Source of the DNA: Lactiplantibacillus pingfangensis
GTDB lineage: Bacteria > Bacillota > Bacilli > Lactobacillales > Lactobacillaceae
Assembly (NCBI RefSeq): GCF_005404945.1
Contig: NZ_BJDG01000017.1
Span: forward strand, 1 to 64,000
Direction of reading: 5' to 3'
DNA length: 64,000 nucleotides
Shown here: piece by piece, positions 35,094-44,068 of the stretch
Numbering within the stretch: the stretch's first letter is position 1
How the letters are laid out: every line of letters starts with the position of its first letter
The notes under the pieces: generated by a model
What the model saw: only the letters and a program-made list of their open reading frames with translations
Told to the model about the DNA's origin: nothing
Database searches by the model: none
Program-made: the position numbers and the translations under genes

Positions 35094-35130
35094 AAACGCA
35101 TCTGGCCAATAACGGTCGGATGCGTTTTTC
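35094..35130 (+). terminator. greA terminator
   Basis: AACGCATC / GATGCGTT hairpin followed by TTTTC, directly after the stop. Confidence 0.85.
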
Positions 35131-35159
35131 AGTTTTAGCTTGATTATAGTTGTTGCGGT

Positions 35160-35642
35160 TTACGCGGTAACTGTCGTTGGCAAGCGTAGCTCAACCACCG
35201 CGTCCATTGGATTGCCATTCAATAATGCTTCGACAATAAAGCTGTCGCCAGTATATAATTCTGGCCGTTTTGGCAAAATTTCACTAAAAAATTGTTTGAT
35301 CAGCTCGTCGAATAACTGCCGACTTGGACCACCTTGGGCCGTTAAGACAATATAGTTTCCGGCTGGAATTTCTCGAGTTTCAGCATTCTTGGCATCAACT
35401 GTCGTATTGGCGCCAGCAAAATATTCCAATTGACCATCGTGTACGCCACTCAGCGCATAACCAACCTTGTCGCGGCTGCCTGCCATGAGTGCGCCGAATT
35501 GACCGCTTTTAGCCAAGGCGCCAAAATGAGCTGATTTCTGTTGAGAAACTTGCGCAACGTTTTCTAAAGTTGGCAGTGGTAATTGTGTTGCATAGCCGGT
35601 AATCGTCGTTTCTGGAAGTACCTTAATTTGATAATTAGTCAT
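35160..35642 (-). CDS. GyrI-like small-molecule binding domain protein
   Basis: 160 residues consisting of one GyrI-like/AraC effector-binding (SOUL-like) domain without a DNA-binding part. VLPETTITGYATQLPLP starts the first repeat and GNYIVLTAQGGPSRQLFDEL the second. The tail ends in DAVVELRLP, the usual final strand with its conserved Glu. Such proteins bind hydrophobic or cationic compounds; some hydrolyse or sequester toxins. The start is placed at 35642 with GCAGGAA upstream. It is divergent from a WYL-domain regulator and likely controlled by it. Confidence 0.75.
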   Translation of the reverse strand: MTNYQIKVLPETTITGYATQLPLPTLENVAQVSQQKSAHFGALAKSGQFGALMAGSRDKVGYALSGVHDGQLEYFAGANTTVDAKNAETREIPAGNYIVLTAQGGPSRQLFDELIKQFFSEILPKRPELYTGDSFIVEALLNGNPMDAVVELRLPTTVTA

Positions 35643-35690
35643 TAGTTTAATTCCTGCTTTCAATTTGATAGACTTAGTTTACCAGCCAAT

Positions 35691-35712
35691 AGTTGACAAC
35701 TTGCTGTCAACT
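35691..35712. promoter_or_regulatory. Operator palindrome between divergent GyrI-like and WYL genes
   Basis: The perfect inverted repeat AGTTGACA / TGTCAACT has a 6-bp centre. TTGACA in the left arm could serve as a rightward -35 box, and TTGTCA in the other direction as a leftward one. A binding site for the WYL regulator is the simplest reading. Confidence 0.65.
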
Positions 35713-35734
35713 ATTAAAAAAGGAGTTGAAAAAA

Positions 35735-36643
35735 TTGCGCATTGCCCGCCTAATCAATTTAATCATGCTATTATTGCGCATTGACCAATGTTCAGCTACC
35801 GAGCTGGCTCAAAAATTCGAGGTTTCCAAACGAACCATTTATCGCGATATTGAAACTTTGAATTTAGCCGGCATTCCGATTTACGCGACTCGTGGTCGCA
35901 ACGGCGGCGTTCGCTTGATGGCAAACTATAAAGTGGACAAGAAACTGCTCACTGCCGATGACATTCGCAATTTACGCGTCGCACTGAATGGCGTGCAGTC
36001 ACTCATTGAAACGCCCAAGATTAATGCAACCATTCAAAAAATCTCCGCCATGTATGCTAGTGACAACGCTGATGACCAGCTACTAATCGACCGGCCAAAT
36101 TGGCCTGGTTCGACTGAACTTAAACAGCTGGCTGAACAAATCGAACTGGCAATTAGTCAACATCATTACCTCAGTTTTAATTACAGCGACCGCAATGGCC
36201 ACTACACTAGTCGCCAAGTTGAACCTTACCGTCTCGTCTATAAAGGCGAACGTTGGTATGTCCAAGCGTATAGTCTGGAACGCGCTGACTTTCGACTGTT
36301 CCGGCTCTCGCGGATGCAACAACTCAGCTTTTCAACCACGACCTTTATGAGTCGGCCAGTGCCAGCGCTAAACTTTGATCTGGCAGCTCGCTTACGGCCG
36401 ACGACCGTCTCACTGACCGTAAAAATTGACAATCTCGTACGTGACCAATTTGTTGAACGCTTTGGTCAACATACAATTCAAACCCAGACAACCACTGGCT
36501 TTACGGCTAAAATTGAACTTCCGAACAATGAAAATGCTTATCGGTTTATTTTATCGCTTGGCAACCGTGCCAAAGTTTTACAAGGCCCCGAATTCTTACT
36601 AGGATTTAAACAATACTTAGCCACACTCGCCAGTAACTACTAA
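35735..36643 (+). CDS. YafY-type transcriptional regulator (HTH_11 + WYL domain)
   Basis: 302 residues. A DeoR-like HTH (residues about 3-60, SATELAQKFEVSKRTIYRDIETL) is followed by a WYL domain (about 125-215, where the usual W-Y-L appears in GERWYVQAYSLERADFRLFRLSRM) and a WCX-type C-terminal extension (220-300). WYL domains sense nucleic acid or small ligands. I use the TTG at 35735, nine bases after AGGAG; an upstream ATG overlaps the operator. It likely regulates itself and the GyrI-like gene. Confidence 0.82.
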   Translation: MRIARLINLIMLLLRIDQCSATELAQKFEVSKRTIYRDIETLNLAGIPIYATRGRNGGVRLMANYKVDKKLLTADDIRNLRVALNGVQSLIETPKINATIQKISAMYASDNADDQLLIDRPNWPGSTELKQLAEQIELAISQHHYLSFNYSDRNGHYTSRQVEPYRLVYKGERWYVQAYSLERADFRLFRLSRMQQLSFSTTTFMSRPVPALNFDLAARLRPTTVSLTVKIDNLVRDQFVERFGQHTIQTQTTTGFTAKIELPNNENAYRFILSLGNRAKVLQGPEFLLGFKQYLATLASNY

Positions 36644-36644
36644 A

Positions 36645-36679
36645 AAAGCTGCCCTGAATAACTTTTCAAGGCAGCTTTT
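36645..36679. terminator. Bidirectional terminator
   Basis: AAAAGCTGCC / GGCAGCTTTT hairpin between the WYL regulator and the convergent GNAT gene. Confidence 0.85.
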
Positions 36680-37262
36680 ATATCATTTTTTCAATCATAT
36701 GGGTCTCTGATTGGTCCCAATAATGCCAATAAATACGGTCAGTCTGGCCATCCAGATTCAGTTGATACAGGCGAAAGGTCACTAGAATATCTTTGGGCTG
36801 CCACTGTTCCTCATAAGAATAGGCATACTGCATGCCTAACTTCTGCATCACTTTGCCACTGCCCACATTATGACGATCATGTGTCGCCGTAATGAACGGC
36901 AATGACGGCATGCGTAAATAATCAATCACTGCCGTACCGGCTTCAGTCGCAATCCCCTGATGCCAATAGGCCACAGCTAAGCCATATCCCAAGTCATGAC
37001 CAGCATCGTCACTAAGATCAATATAGCCAATCGGTTGCTGGGTTGTTTTTAAACAAATCAACCAGAAAAACGCCTGATCAGTAGCATTGAGGCGCGCAAT
37101 TTTTTCATCGTAAAACCGCTTCGTCGCAGCTAAAGTTGTCACCGGATACCATGGTAAATACTGATTGACTTGCTCATCGGCGAGAATTTGAGTTAAAGCA
37201 GTTAAGTCATTTATGGTCGACGTGGCCGGTCGGATAATTAATCTAGGCGTTGTTAAAATCAT
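36678..37262 (-). CDS. GNAT acetyltransferase, RimJ/RimL type
   Basis: 194 residues. LTTPRLIIRPATSTINDL is the typical RimJ/L start. FFWLICLKTTQQPIGYIDLSD and GYGLAVAYWHQGIATEA form the acetyl-CoA core (degenerate Q/RxxGxG/A loop, HQGIAT), and the NVGSGKVMQKLGMQY motif ends the fold. It acetylates an N-terminus or small amine; the target is unknown. It starts 11 bp after an aldo/keto reductase stop, so the two are probably one unit. Confidence 0.82.
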   Translation of the reverse strand: MILTTPRLIIRPATSTINDLTALTQILADEQVNQYLPWYPVTTLAATKRFYDEKIARLNATDQAFFWLICLKTTQQPIGYIDLSDDAGHDLGYGLAVAYWHQGIATEAGTAVIDYLRMPSLPFITATHDRHNVGSGKVMQKLGMQYAYSYEEQWQPKDILVTFRLYQLNLDGQTDRIYWHYWDQSETHMIEKMI

Positions 37263-37273
37263 TTAGATTTCCA

Positions 37274-38104
37274 CTAGAACTCTTGATAAACAGCTGGATC
37301 TTGATTATTTAACCGACCATCCGCCGTGCTAAGGCCATTGATAATTGCCATATCAGCAGCTGAAATTTCAAAATCAAACAACTCAAGATTGCCGAGCTGG
37401 CGTTTGGGTGTTGAAGATTTTGGAATCGGCAACGTTCCTAATTGTAATTCCCAGCGTAAAATCAATTGACCCACATTTTTGCCATAGGTGGCCGCAATGC
37501 TTTTCAGCGTTGTATTTTGTAATAATTCGCTGGCACGGCCAAGTGGACTCCAGTCTTGCGTCAAGATTTGATGCGCTGCGTCGTAATCGCGCTGTGCCTG
37601 TTGATTGAAATACGGATGGAGTTCAATTTGGTTGATGACTGGCATGACGCCCGTTTCCTTTTCCAACCGATCTAAATGAGCCGGTAGAAAATTAGAAACC
37701 CCAATCGAACGAACTAAGCCAAACTTTTGGGCATCAATTAAAGCTTGCCAGGCCTCAACATAGTGGTCTTCTTTTGGATTTGGCCAGTGAATCAAATAAA
37801 GATCATAATAATCCAGTCCGGCGCGATACAAAGATTCTTGAATCGTGTCAATCGCTTCATGATAAGCATGGTGACGTCCCGGTAACTTCGATGAAATAAT
37901 CAATTCTGAACGTGGCACCGAGGAACGCCGCACGGCTTCACCCACTGTGCCTTCATTTTCATAATTAAACGCCGTGTCTAACAGCCGATAACCACGGTCA
38001 ATCGCCGAATCAATGACATTGACCCCGTGAGCGCCATTTAATTTATAAGTCCCAAAGCTCACTTTCGGGACAGTCAAACCATCACGTAATGTATAAGTTT
38101 CCAA
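37274..38104 (-). CDS. Aldo/keto reductase (2,5-diketo-gluconate reductase-like)
   Basis: About 277 residues. The AKR5-type tetrad is visible: Asp and Tyr in RLLDTAFNYENEG, Lys in LIISSKLPGRH, His in YLIHWPNPKEDHY. IPKSSTPKRQLGN is the NADP 2'-phosphate site. It reduces aldehydes, ketones or diketo-sugars. I start at the TTG at 38104, nine bases after GAGGAGG, since the upstream ATG would sit before this strong site. Co-transcribed with the downstream GNAT gene. Confidence 0.85.
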   Translation of the reverse strand: METYTLRDGLTVPKVSFGTYKLNGAHGVNVIDSAIDRGYRLLDTAFNYENEGTVGEAVRRSSVPRSELIISSKLPGRHHAYHEAIDTIQESLYRAGLDYYDLYLIHWPNPKEDHYVEAWQALIDAQKFGLVRSIGVSNFLPAHLDRLEKETGVMPVINQIELHPYFNQQAQRDYDAAHQILTQDWSPLGRASELLQNTTLKSIAATYGKNVGQLILRWELQLGTLPIPKSSTPKRQLGNLELFDFEISAADMAIINGLSTADGRLNNQDPAVYQEF

Positions 38105-38152
38105 GCTGAACAGCCTCCTCAAATCATTACTATATCAATATCCTTGCATAAA

Positions 38153-38626
38153 TTACCGATCGGCTAACGCATCGCGAATCGCCGTTTCAAATGTGAGCGG
38201 TCGTGTGGTTGGCGCAAAACGTTCCAAAACTTGGCCATCACGACCAATCAAAAACTTCGTAAAGTTCCATTTGATCCGCCCATGGCCGGCAGCTTGTTTC
38301 AAATAGCTAAATAGTGGATCGGCCTGTTCGCCATTCACCATCACGCGCTTCGTCATCGGGAAAGTGACCCCATAATGTCGCTGACAATAATCATGTGTCG
38401 CGTCATCATCCGCTTTTTCTTGATGAAACTGGTTGGATGGCAACCCCAAGACAACTAATCCCTCATTCTGATACTTTTGATAAAGCTCTTCTAGTCCTTT
38501 AAATTGCGGTGCTAGGCCACAATTACTAGCGGTGTTAACTACCAATAACACTTGTCCACGATATGTTTCAAGAGCAAGTTCTTCACCGCTCATTTCTGTT
38601 TCTTTAAAATCATAAACTGACGTCAT
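38153..38626 (-). CDS. Glutathione peroxidase-family thiol peroxidase
   Basis: 157 residues. The peroxidatic Cys is in VNTASNCGLAPQFKGLE (Cys in place of selenocysteine), with the Gln/Trp partners in GLPSNQF and RIKWNFTKFLIGRDG. In bacteria these enzymes usually take electrons from thioredoxin, and trxA lies 15 kb away in this window. They reduce hydrogen peroxide and organic peroxides. GGGAGG lies before the ATG. It is not closely coupled to the next gene. Confidence 0.92.
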   Translation of the reverse strand: MTSVYDFKETEMSGEELALETYRGQVLLVVNTASNCGLAPQFKGLEELYQKYQNEGLVVLGLPSNQFHQEKADDDATHDYCQRHYGVTFPMTKRVMVNGEQADPLFSYLKQAAGHGRIKWNFTKFLIGRDGQVLERFAPTTRPLTFETAIRDALADR

Positions 38627-38737
38627 TTAAATCGCCTCCCACTCTTAAACATATTAAGCTGCGAGCCTTACTAACTTATAGTAAAGCACAAAATCGTGAC
38701 TTTCCAATGAACTTTGCTCAGCATACCAAATTGTTAA

Positions 38738-38766
38738 TTGCGTTGGGCCTTGAATTCGGTTACACT
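38738..38766 (+). promoter_or_regulatory. Promoter of the thiamine-precursor transport operon
   Basis: TTGCGT (38738-38743), a 17-bp spacer and TACACT (38761-38766) lie just ahead of the riboswitch aptamer. Confidence 0.65.
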
Positions 38767-38781
38767 AAGGACAATCATTCA

Positions 38782-38862
38782 TAGCAACTGGGGTGCCATT
38801 CGGCTGAGATAATACCCATTGAACCTGATCTGGATAATGCCAGCGCAAGGGAGCAATGCTTA
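38782..38862 (+). promoter_or_regulatory. TPP riboswitch (THI element)
   Basis: The aptamer shows all conserved parts: GGGGTGC, CGGCTGAGA, ATACCC, GAACCTGATCTGGATAATGCC and AGGGA. It senses thiamine pyrophosphate. Confidence 0.95.
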
Positions 38863-38891
38863 TTTGGGGAACCATCAATTCAGACTTTAGC

Positions 38892-38934
38892 CGGTCATCA
38901 CTTAGTTGTTAAAACTAGTGATGACCGTTTTTTT
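38892..38934 (+). terminator. Riboswitch-controlled terminator
   Basis: CGGTCATCACT / AGTGATGACCG hairpin followed by T8, 30 bp past the aptamer. Ligand binding should favour this terminator and shut off ykoEDC. Confidence 0.85.
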
Positions 38935-38981
38935 GTCTCACGGTGGCATGGATGATAACAACTTTGGGAGGTTTTTTTATC

Positions 38982-39557
38982 ATGAAATGGGCAAAAGCTT
39001 GGCGACTTAGCGATATTATCTTAATCGCCTTAATTGGGATTTTCTTTGGAGCAATCTTCATGGGAACAAATTATGTTTACGATGTTTTAACCGCTGTCTT
39101 GGCGCCGGTCGGCCTATCTGGGCTCGCAAATGAGCTCTTACTAGGACTATGGTGCATGCCAGGGATGCTCGCCGGCTACATGTTACGACTCAAAGGTTCC
39201 GCGACTTTAGGTGAACTCTTAGCCGCAACCGTCGAAATGTTTTTCGGTGGTCAATGGGGCATTTCAACTTTGATTTCTGGTGTGACTCAAGGCTTTGGTG
39301 CTGAGTTAGGCTACATCGTGACACGTTACAAGCACTATGATTGGCTAGGCTTAACTGCTTCAGCGTTGACAACCACAATTGTCACTTTTGGTTGGGATCT
39401 CGCCCGGAATGGTTACTTCAAGCTTCAACTATGGCTATTAATCTTGTATTTCGTCGTTCGCTTCTGTTCAATGTTCTTATTTGGCGGCGTTCTGACCCGT
39501 TTAATTACGGATTTGTTAGATCGTAGTCATGTCTTAAAATCAACCCATACTAACTAG
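38982..39557 (+). CDS. ykoE: ECF transporter substrate-binding subunit YkoE (thiamine precursor)
   Basis: 191 residues with five to six membrane helices. It starts MKWAKAWRLSDIILIALIG, with GGGAGG upstream at 38968-38973, which argues against an ATG further up that lies before that site. YkoE is the S component of the YkoEDC ECF transporter, linked by comparative genomics to hydroxymethylpyrimidine or thiamine uptake. WGISTLISGVTQGFGAELGY is a conserved internal block. TPP riboswitch control and the following ykoD and ykoC confirm the assignment. Confidence 0.9.
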   Translation: MKWAKAWRLSDIILIALIGIFFGAIFMGTNYVYDVLTAVLAPVGLSGLANELLLGLWCMPGMLAGYMLRLKGSATLGELLAATVEMFFGGQWGISTLISGVTQGFGAELGYIVTRYKHYDWLGLTASALTTTIVTFGWDLARNGYFKLQLWLLILYFVVRFCSMFLFGGVLTRLITDLLDRSHVLKSTHTN

Positions 39558-39572
39558 AAATGAGGGAGCAAC

Positions 39573-40991
39573 ATGGCAACCATTGCGCTGAAAAACTTAA
39601 GCTACACGTACCCTGAGGCGCAAGCGCCAACCTTGAATCACGTCCAGCTCACATTTAACCCGCAACAATTTACGTTGCTGACAGGGCCTTCCGGTACCGG
39701 TAAATCCACCTTGCTCAAACTGATGACCGGACTTCTGAGCCTGCCACGCACGCAAGGAAGCATCAGTTATGATGGTCAGGATTTGGCTGAGATGGCACTA
39801 ACCGACCGGGCCGGACAAGTCGCCTTAATGTTTCAAAATCCTAATCAACAGTTTGCGATGGACAGCGTTGAAAATGAGCTGATTTTTGCTTTGGAAAATC
39901 GCCTTGTTCAGCCTGACCAGATTGACGCTAAAATCACCGCCGCCCTATCGTTTGTTGGTATCAGTGAGCTACGCAAACGTGAGCTCAATCATTTATCTGG
40001 TGGTGAAAAACAGAAGGTCGCCTTAGCGGTCATCGTTGCAATGGATAGCGATGTCATCTTATTGGATGAACCTTTTGCCAGTGTTGATCCAGCTGCACGG
40101 GCGAGCTTACTCAAACGTCTGGTTCAGTTGCGCGATGAGGCTGGTAAAACAATTATTTTGGCCGACCACGATTTAACCGACTATGCGACTATCGTTGACC
40201 AAGTTGTGCGGATTACGCCGGCACGTCAGTTAGCAACTGTCCCAACCTCAGACTGGTCAGCGTTGTTTTCAGCCTTCGCCAAAACTAATCAGTCAGATCA
40301 ACGTTGGCCCTTACCTGATGAAACGGCCACGCCACTGTTTCAATTACAACAAGTGGCTCTGAAGCAGGGTAGCCATCAGCTGTTACAACCAACTAACTTA
40401 ACGTTACTCAAACAACACAACACCTTAATTACCGGGCCGAATGGTAGTGGCAAATCAACTTTATTTGAAAGCCTAGTCCGGCTAATCAGCTATACTGGCA
40501 AAATCACTTATTTGACTGATGACATCCAAACGCTACGTCGAAAACGCTATGCGCGTCAAGTCGCCTTACTCTTTCAAGATGCTGAAACGCAATTTTTAAA
40601 CATTACGGTAGCCGAAGAACTGGCACAAAGCCAAAAATATGTCTATGGCGACTATTTTACCCAAGCACGAATTGACGCTGCCATGGCCCAATTGAATTTA
40701 ACCGGTCATGAAGATCAGGTCATCTACACTTTGAGTGAAGGGCAAAAGAAAAAGTTACAAATCTTAATTATGTTAATCATGCAGTCCCCTGTCTTACTGA
40801 TGGACGAACCACTCAAGGGCTTAGATCTAAGCTCTGTGCATGCATTGGTTGCACTTTTACAGACAACCTTGGCCTCAACTAAGCAATCTTTAATTATCAT
40901 TAGTCATCAATTGACTGGTTTAACGCCTTTGATTGACTATCATCTCCTCTTTGACCAGCATCAATTGCAATACCGGGAGGCGACGACATGA
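39573..40991 (+). CDS. ykoD: ECF transporter ATPase YkoD (two fused ATPase domains)
   Basis: 472 residues. Domain 1 (1-225): Walker A GPSGTGKST, signature LSGGEKQK, Walker B VILLDEP. Domain 2 (about 258-470): Walker A GPNGSGKST, signature LSEGQKKK (G to E variant), Walker B VLLMDEP. It energises the YkoE/YkoC module. It starts 15 bp after ykoE with GAGGGAG upstream and overlaps ykoC by four bases. Confidence 0.92.
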   Translation: MATIALKNLSYTYPEAQAPTLNHVQLTFNPQQFTLLTGPSGTGKSTLLKLMTGLLSLPRTQGSISYDGQDLAEMALTDRAGQVALMFQNPNQQFAMDSVENELIFALENRLVQPDQIDAKITAALSFVGISELRKRELNHLSGGEKQKVALAVIVAMDSDVILLDEPFASVDPAARASLLKRLVQLRDEAGKTIILADHDLTDYATIVDQVVRITPARQLATVPTSDWSALFSAFAKTNQSDQRWPLPDETATPLFQLQQVALKQGSHQLLQPTNLTLLKQHNTLITGPNGSGKSTLFESLVRLISYTGKITYLTDDIQTLRRKRYARQVALLFQDAETQFLNITVAEELAQSQKYVYGDYFTQARIDAAMAQLNLTGHEDQVIYTLSEGQKKKLQILIMLIMQSPVLLMDEPLKGLDLSSVHALVALLQTTLASTKQSLIIISHQLTGLTPLIDYHLLFDQHQLQYREATT

Positions 40992-41647
40992 ATCCCAGTA
41001 TTAAATTATTACTACTCTTCATCATTGCGCTCGAAATTTCATTCACCATGATTATCAGTTTAAATATTACCTTAGTCATTTTGGCAATGATTTATCTACT
41101 CGCGCACCGAACCAAGCTACGAACGATTGGCTGGTTGCTAATTGTGCCGTTGTTACCTGCAATTGGACTCTGGAGCACACAATATATTAATGGTAGCGGC
41201 AATAAGACTTTGATGGCTTGGGTCCTATTTACTCGGATCTATGCCTTCGTTTTCACCGGCGCAACATTTACGTTAACCACTAATATTCTTCAATTGGCAG
41301 ACGCACTAGAACAAAACTGGCACTTGCCATCGAAATTCGCGTATGGTGTCTTGGCCGCCTATAATCTTGTGCCTAAGATTCAGCACGAAGTCCAAATCAT
41401 TCGTACCGCGGGGTTAATGCGGGGGCAACAGCTCTCGTTCTGGTCACCAAAACTCTATTTCAAAGCCATTTTAGTTTCAATTAATTGGTCACAGAATTTG
41501 GCACAAGCTATGACTTCTCACGGCTTTGTCGAAGATGCGCCACGAACACATTATCGTCACTCAGTTTTGTGCTGGCAAGACTGGGCTATCTTGATTATTG
41601 GCGTGGGCTTGCTGCAAGTTGGTATTTTCCTGGTTCCTTGGGTTTAA
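40988..41647 (+). CDS. ykoC: ECF transporter transmembrane subunit YkoC
   Basis: 219 residues, five to six membrane helices. Two Ala-Arg-Gly-type coupling motifs are expected in T components: one is recognisable as RTAGLMRGQQLSFW (near 140) and a second, weaker one near 178 (AMTSHGFV). Its start overlaps the ykoD stop (ATGA). It completes the ECF module. A bidirectional terminator follows. Confidence 0.9.
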   Translation: MNPSIKLLLLFIIALEISFTMIISLNITLVILAMIYLLAHRTKLRTIGWLLIVPLLPAIGLWSTQYINGSGNKTLMAWVLFTRIYAFVFTGATFTLTTNILQLADALEQNWHLPSKFAYGVLAAYNLVPKIQHEVQIIRTAGLMRGQQLSFWSPKLYFKAILVSINWSQNLAQAMTSHGFVEDAPRTHYRHSVLCWQDWAILIIGVGLLQVGIFLVPWV

Positions 41648-41652
41648 AACCT

Positions 41653-41698
41653 AAAAGGTCGTGCAATCAGTTCATCTGAACTAATCGCACGACCTTTT
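41653..41698. terminator. Bidirectional terminator after ykoC
   Basis: AAAAGGTCGTGC / GCACGACCTTTT hairpin with an inner GTTCA/TGAAC pairing; shared with the convergent membrane-protein gene. Confidence 0.88.
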
Positions 41699-42308
41699 AA
41701 TTTTCCTCATCAGTCACACGGCGATACTTCGTTTGACCGAATAAGGTCCGCCGTGCCGCTGGGGAAAGCTTAGCCAACCACAAGGTATAACCTAAACTAG
41801 TACTTGCCGTTAACGCCCATAAAATCCAGCTCGTAGGCGCGCCCGCACGTGTAAATCGATAAAAGCTGAAAACATCGGCCATGACTTCTTCAAAAAAATC
41901 TTCCCAAACTTTATGCGGCGTTAAGTTTTCGTGTAAATAAAGTGCTTCAATTAACAACTGCACCACGATAACCACTAGCCAACCGTATAAATAATACCGG
42001 CCACCTTGCGCTGTGACATCTTTGCGGTAAATGGGCACTTCTTGCTGCTGGTCATCACGAAAATAAGTGGTGGCCGTTTCCTCTAAACGAATTTTAGTAT
42101 GCTTAGCCTGATACCAACTGACTAAACTGGCAAAGCCTAAAATGCCGACCAACAAACCAGCATTCAACCAAGACCAACTAAAGCTTTGTAAAAACTCATA
42201 ACCAGTCAGAATAGGAATAATCCAATAGCCTAGCCGATTAATCGAGCTGAACTCAAATTGTTCATGAAAAAAATGCAATAAAACTAATACGATCAAAATT
42301 GTTGTCAT
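41697..42308 (-). CDS. Hypothetical membrane protein, 203 aa
   Basis: Not recognised. Five hydrophobic segments are visible: near residues 1-12, 25-45, 47-65, 105-122 and 160-178. A charged cytoplasmic loop (QAKHTKIRLEETATTYFRDD) lies between. The N-terminal motif HFFHEQFEFSSINRLGY is unusual. The ATG at 42308 is seven bases from AGGAG. It is a single gene between the ykoEDC terminator and the ABC-F gene, which is read in the same direction. Confidence 0.65.
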   Translation of the reverse strand: MTTILIVLVLLHFFHEQFEFSSINRLGYWIIPILTGYEFLQSFSWSWLNAGLLVGILGFASLVSWYQAKHTKIRLEETATTYFRDDQQQEVPIYRKDVTAQGGRYYLYGWLVVIVVQLLIEALYLHENLTPHKVWEDFFEEVMADVFSFYRFTRAGAPTSWILWALTASTSLGYTLWLAKLSPAARRTLFGQTKYRRVTDEEN

Positions 42309-42386
42309 CACAATACTCCTAAATTCAAAAGTGTTTAAAAGTTTACCACAGCCTAGCTTTAGACGTTAGTAAACTCACTTTCAAAA

Positions 42387-43901
42387 TTAGGCTTTGGCAG
42401 CTTCGATTTGATCACGCAACTTTTGTATCGCCGCCGTCGATGCTTCCGGGTCAGCCATCAGCTGATCATACTTAAATTGTAATAATGGCAGCTCTGACGG
42501 CGAACTGGCTTTAGTCGCTACTTGGTCAGGATCGACTAGTCGTTGCTGTTTGAAAGCCAAAGTCCGGGTCGTCACTTGTTGGCGGAAGACGGCATCATGT
42601 GAAACAAAGATGACGGTGCCGGGATAATTTTGCAAATAGTCTGCCAAGGCATCCAAAGCATCCACATCTAAATAATTCGTCGGTTCATCCAACATCAAAA
42701 CGTTATAGGCGCCAACTAAAATGCTGACCAACTGCAATTTCACCAGCTCGCCACCACTGAGGCCGGCAACCGCTTGCCCATAAAAGCGGGCGGGCAAGCC
42801 AATCGCGCCCATGACATTACGTATCGTCTGATCGGGCAATTGACTGGCTGCACGCACCGTTTGCCACACGGTTAAGTTGCCATCTAAAGCGGTCATATCT
42901 TGCTTAAAGACACCAATCTTAGCCGATGGTGAAACTGATAAGCCCGCGTGTTTCGCCAAAATCGCAGTCAACAATGTTGTCTTGCCACAGCCATTGGGGC
43001 CAACTAATGCTACGCGCTCACCTGGTTTAATTTGAAAGCTGGTCTGTGTAAGCAACAGTTCTTCATGTTCACGTAAGGTTAAGCCACTAGCAGAAATGAC
43101 CGTTTTACCCGTAAAAGTGGGAAAGTCAGTTGCCACTAACTTAAACCCAGCTTGTGTGAACGGTTTGCTGACCGTCGCTTCACGCGTTGCTCGAGTCATG
43201 AGACTCTTCGCACTGCGATCCATTTTAGCTGCAGTTGCTTCTCGTAAAGACCGCGAATTAGACCGTTCACCAGCAGTCATCCGGCGATTACCCTTCCGAA
43301 TCCGCTGGGCCTTTTCCTTGCGGGCTTGCATGGCTTGTTGCAAGTCATGTTCGTGTCGATTTTGACGCGTGTAGGCTGCTTGTTGTGTGGCAATTGCTTG
43401 ATTCTTTTGCGCCAAATAGGCCGCATAGTTCCCGGGATAGGCTTTAAATTCCTGATGACTCACTGCCCATGTCTGCGTCGTCACGGCATTTAACAGTTGG
43501 CGATCATGCGAAATCAACAGTAACAGCCCCCGAAATTGACGCAATTTTTTAATCAACCACGCTTGATGCGGTTCGTCTAAATTAGACGATGGTTCATCTA
43601 AAATTAAAATCTCTGGCCGCGTATTTAACGCTTCACGAACTCGCGCCATCATGGCTTGTCCCCCACTGCGATCTTGGGTAGGCGCAATTTGCGCGACATA
43701 GGTCACCGGTCCAGCCACCACTAATTGACCCGTATAGTCTTGATCAACACCGGTTAACAGATGCGCCAGCGTCGACTTTCCGGCCCCATTGCGCCCGACA
43801 ATACCAATATGATCCCCATCATTGGCAAGCAACTGGTCGATCGTAAACAGTGGTCGGCCGTTAATTAATTTTTCGAGCTTTGATAATTTTATTTCAGTCA
43901 T
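42387..43901 (-). CDS. ABC-F ATPase, antibiotic-resistance (Lsa/Vga/Msr-like) type
   Basis: 504 residues, two ATPase domains without membrane segments. NBD1 is short: Walker A GRNGAGKST (about 36-44), signature RSGGQ (about 77), Walker B EILILDEPSSNLD. A basic linker (about 165-250, AGERSNSRSLREATAAK) forms the ribosome-probing arm. NBD2 has Walker A GPNGCGKTT, signature GLSGGE and Walker B VLMLDEPTNYLD. The compact NBD1 is typical of ribosome-protection ABC-F proteins against lincosamides, pleuromutilins, streptogramins or macrolides. It is preceded by an attenuator-like leader with a terminator (43942-43973). AAGGAGG precedes the ATG. Spectrum cannot be read from sequence. Confidence 0.85.
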   Translation of the reverse strand: MTEIKLSKLEKLINGRPLFTIDQLLANDGDHIGIVGRNGAGKSTLAHLLTGVDQDYTGQLVVAGPVTYVAQIAPTQDRSGGQAMMARVREALNTRPEILILDEPSSNLDEPHQAWLIKKLRQFRGLLLLISHDRQLLNAVTTQTWAVSHQEFKAYPGNYAAYLAQKNQAIATQQAAYTRQNRHEHDLQQAMQARKEKAQRIRKGNRRMTAGERSNSRSLREATAAKMDRSAKSLMTRATREATVSKPFTQAGFKLVATDFPTFTGKTVISASGLTLREHEELLLTQTSFQIKPGERVALVGPNGCGKTTLLTAILAKHAGLSVSPSAKIGVFKQDMTALDGNLTVWQTVRAASQLPDQTIRNVMGAIGLPARFYGQAVAGLSGGELVKLQLVSILVGAYNVLMLDEPTNYLDVDALDALADYLQNYPGTVIFVSHDAVFRQQVTTRTLAFKQQRLVDPDQVATKASSPSELPLLQFKYDQLMADPEASTAAIQKLRDQIEAAKA

Positions 43902-43941
43902 TCAATCGTCCTCCTTAGGATCAAGGATTAAATCGTCGCAC

Positions 43942-43973
43942 AAAAAAAGCGTTCTCGTTTAAGTAGAGACCGC
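43942..43973 (-). terminator. Attenuator terminator in the ABC-F leader
   Basis: Minus strand GCGGTCTC / GAGAACGC (one mismatch) followed by T7, ending 40 bp before the ABC-F start. A competing hairpin, CTGGCTGG...CCAGC, overlaps its 5' side, as expected for an antiterminator arrangement. Confidence 0.75.
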
Positions 43974-44068
43974 TGGCAATTAGAATCCAGCCAGTGCAAC
44001 CAATTAATCCTGAAAAAAGACAGTCCACCCCTGTTACGCTGGTTCGACTGTTTAATTACTAGAATTAA

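Noticed and set aside
38943-38981. Longer start for ykoE
   Set aside because: The extra residues would be encoded by the DNA around the GGGAGG site that serves the ATG at 38982, and the ATG at 38943 has no Shine-Dalgarno of its own.
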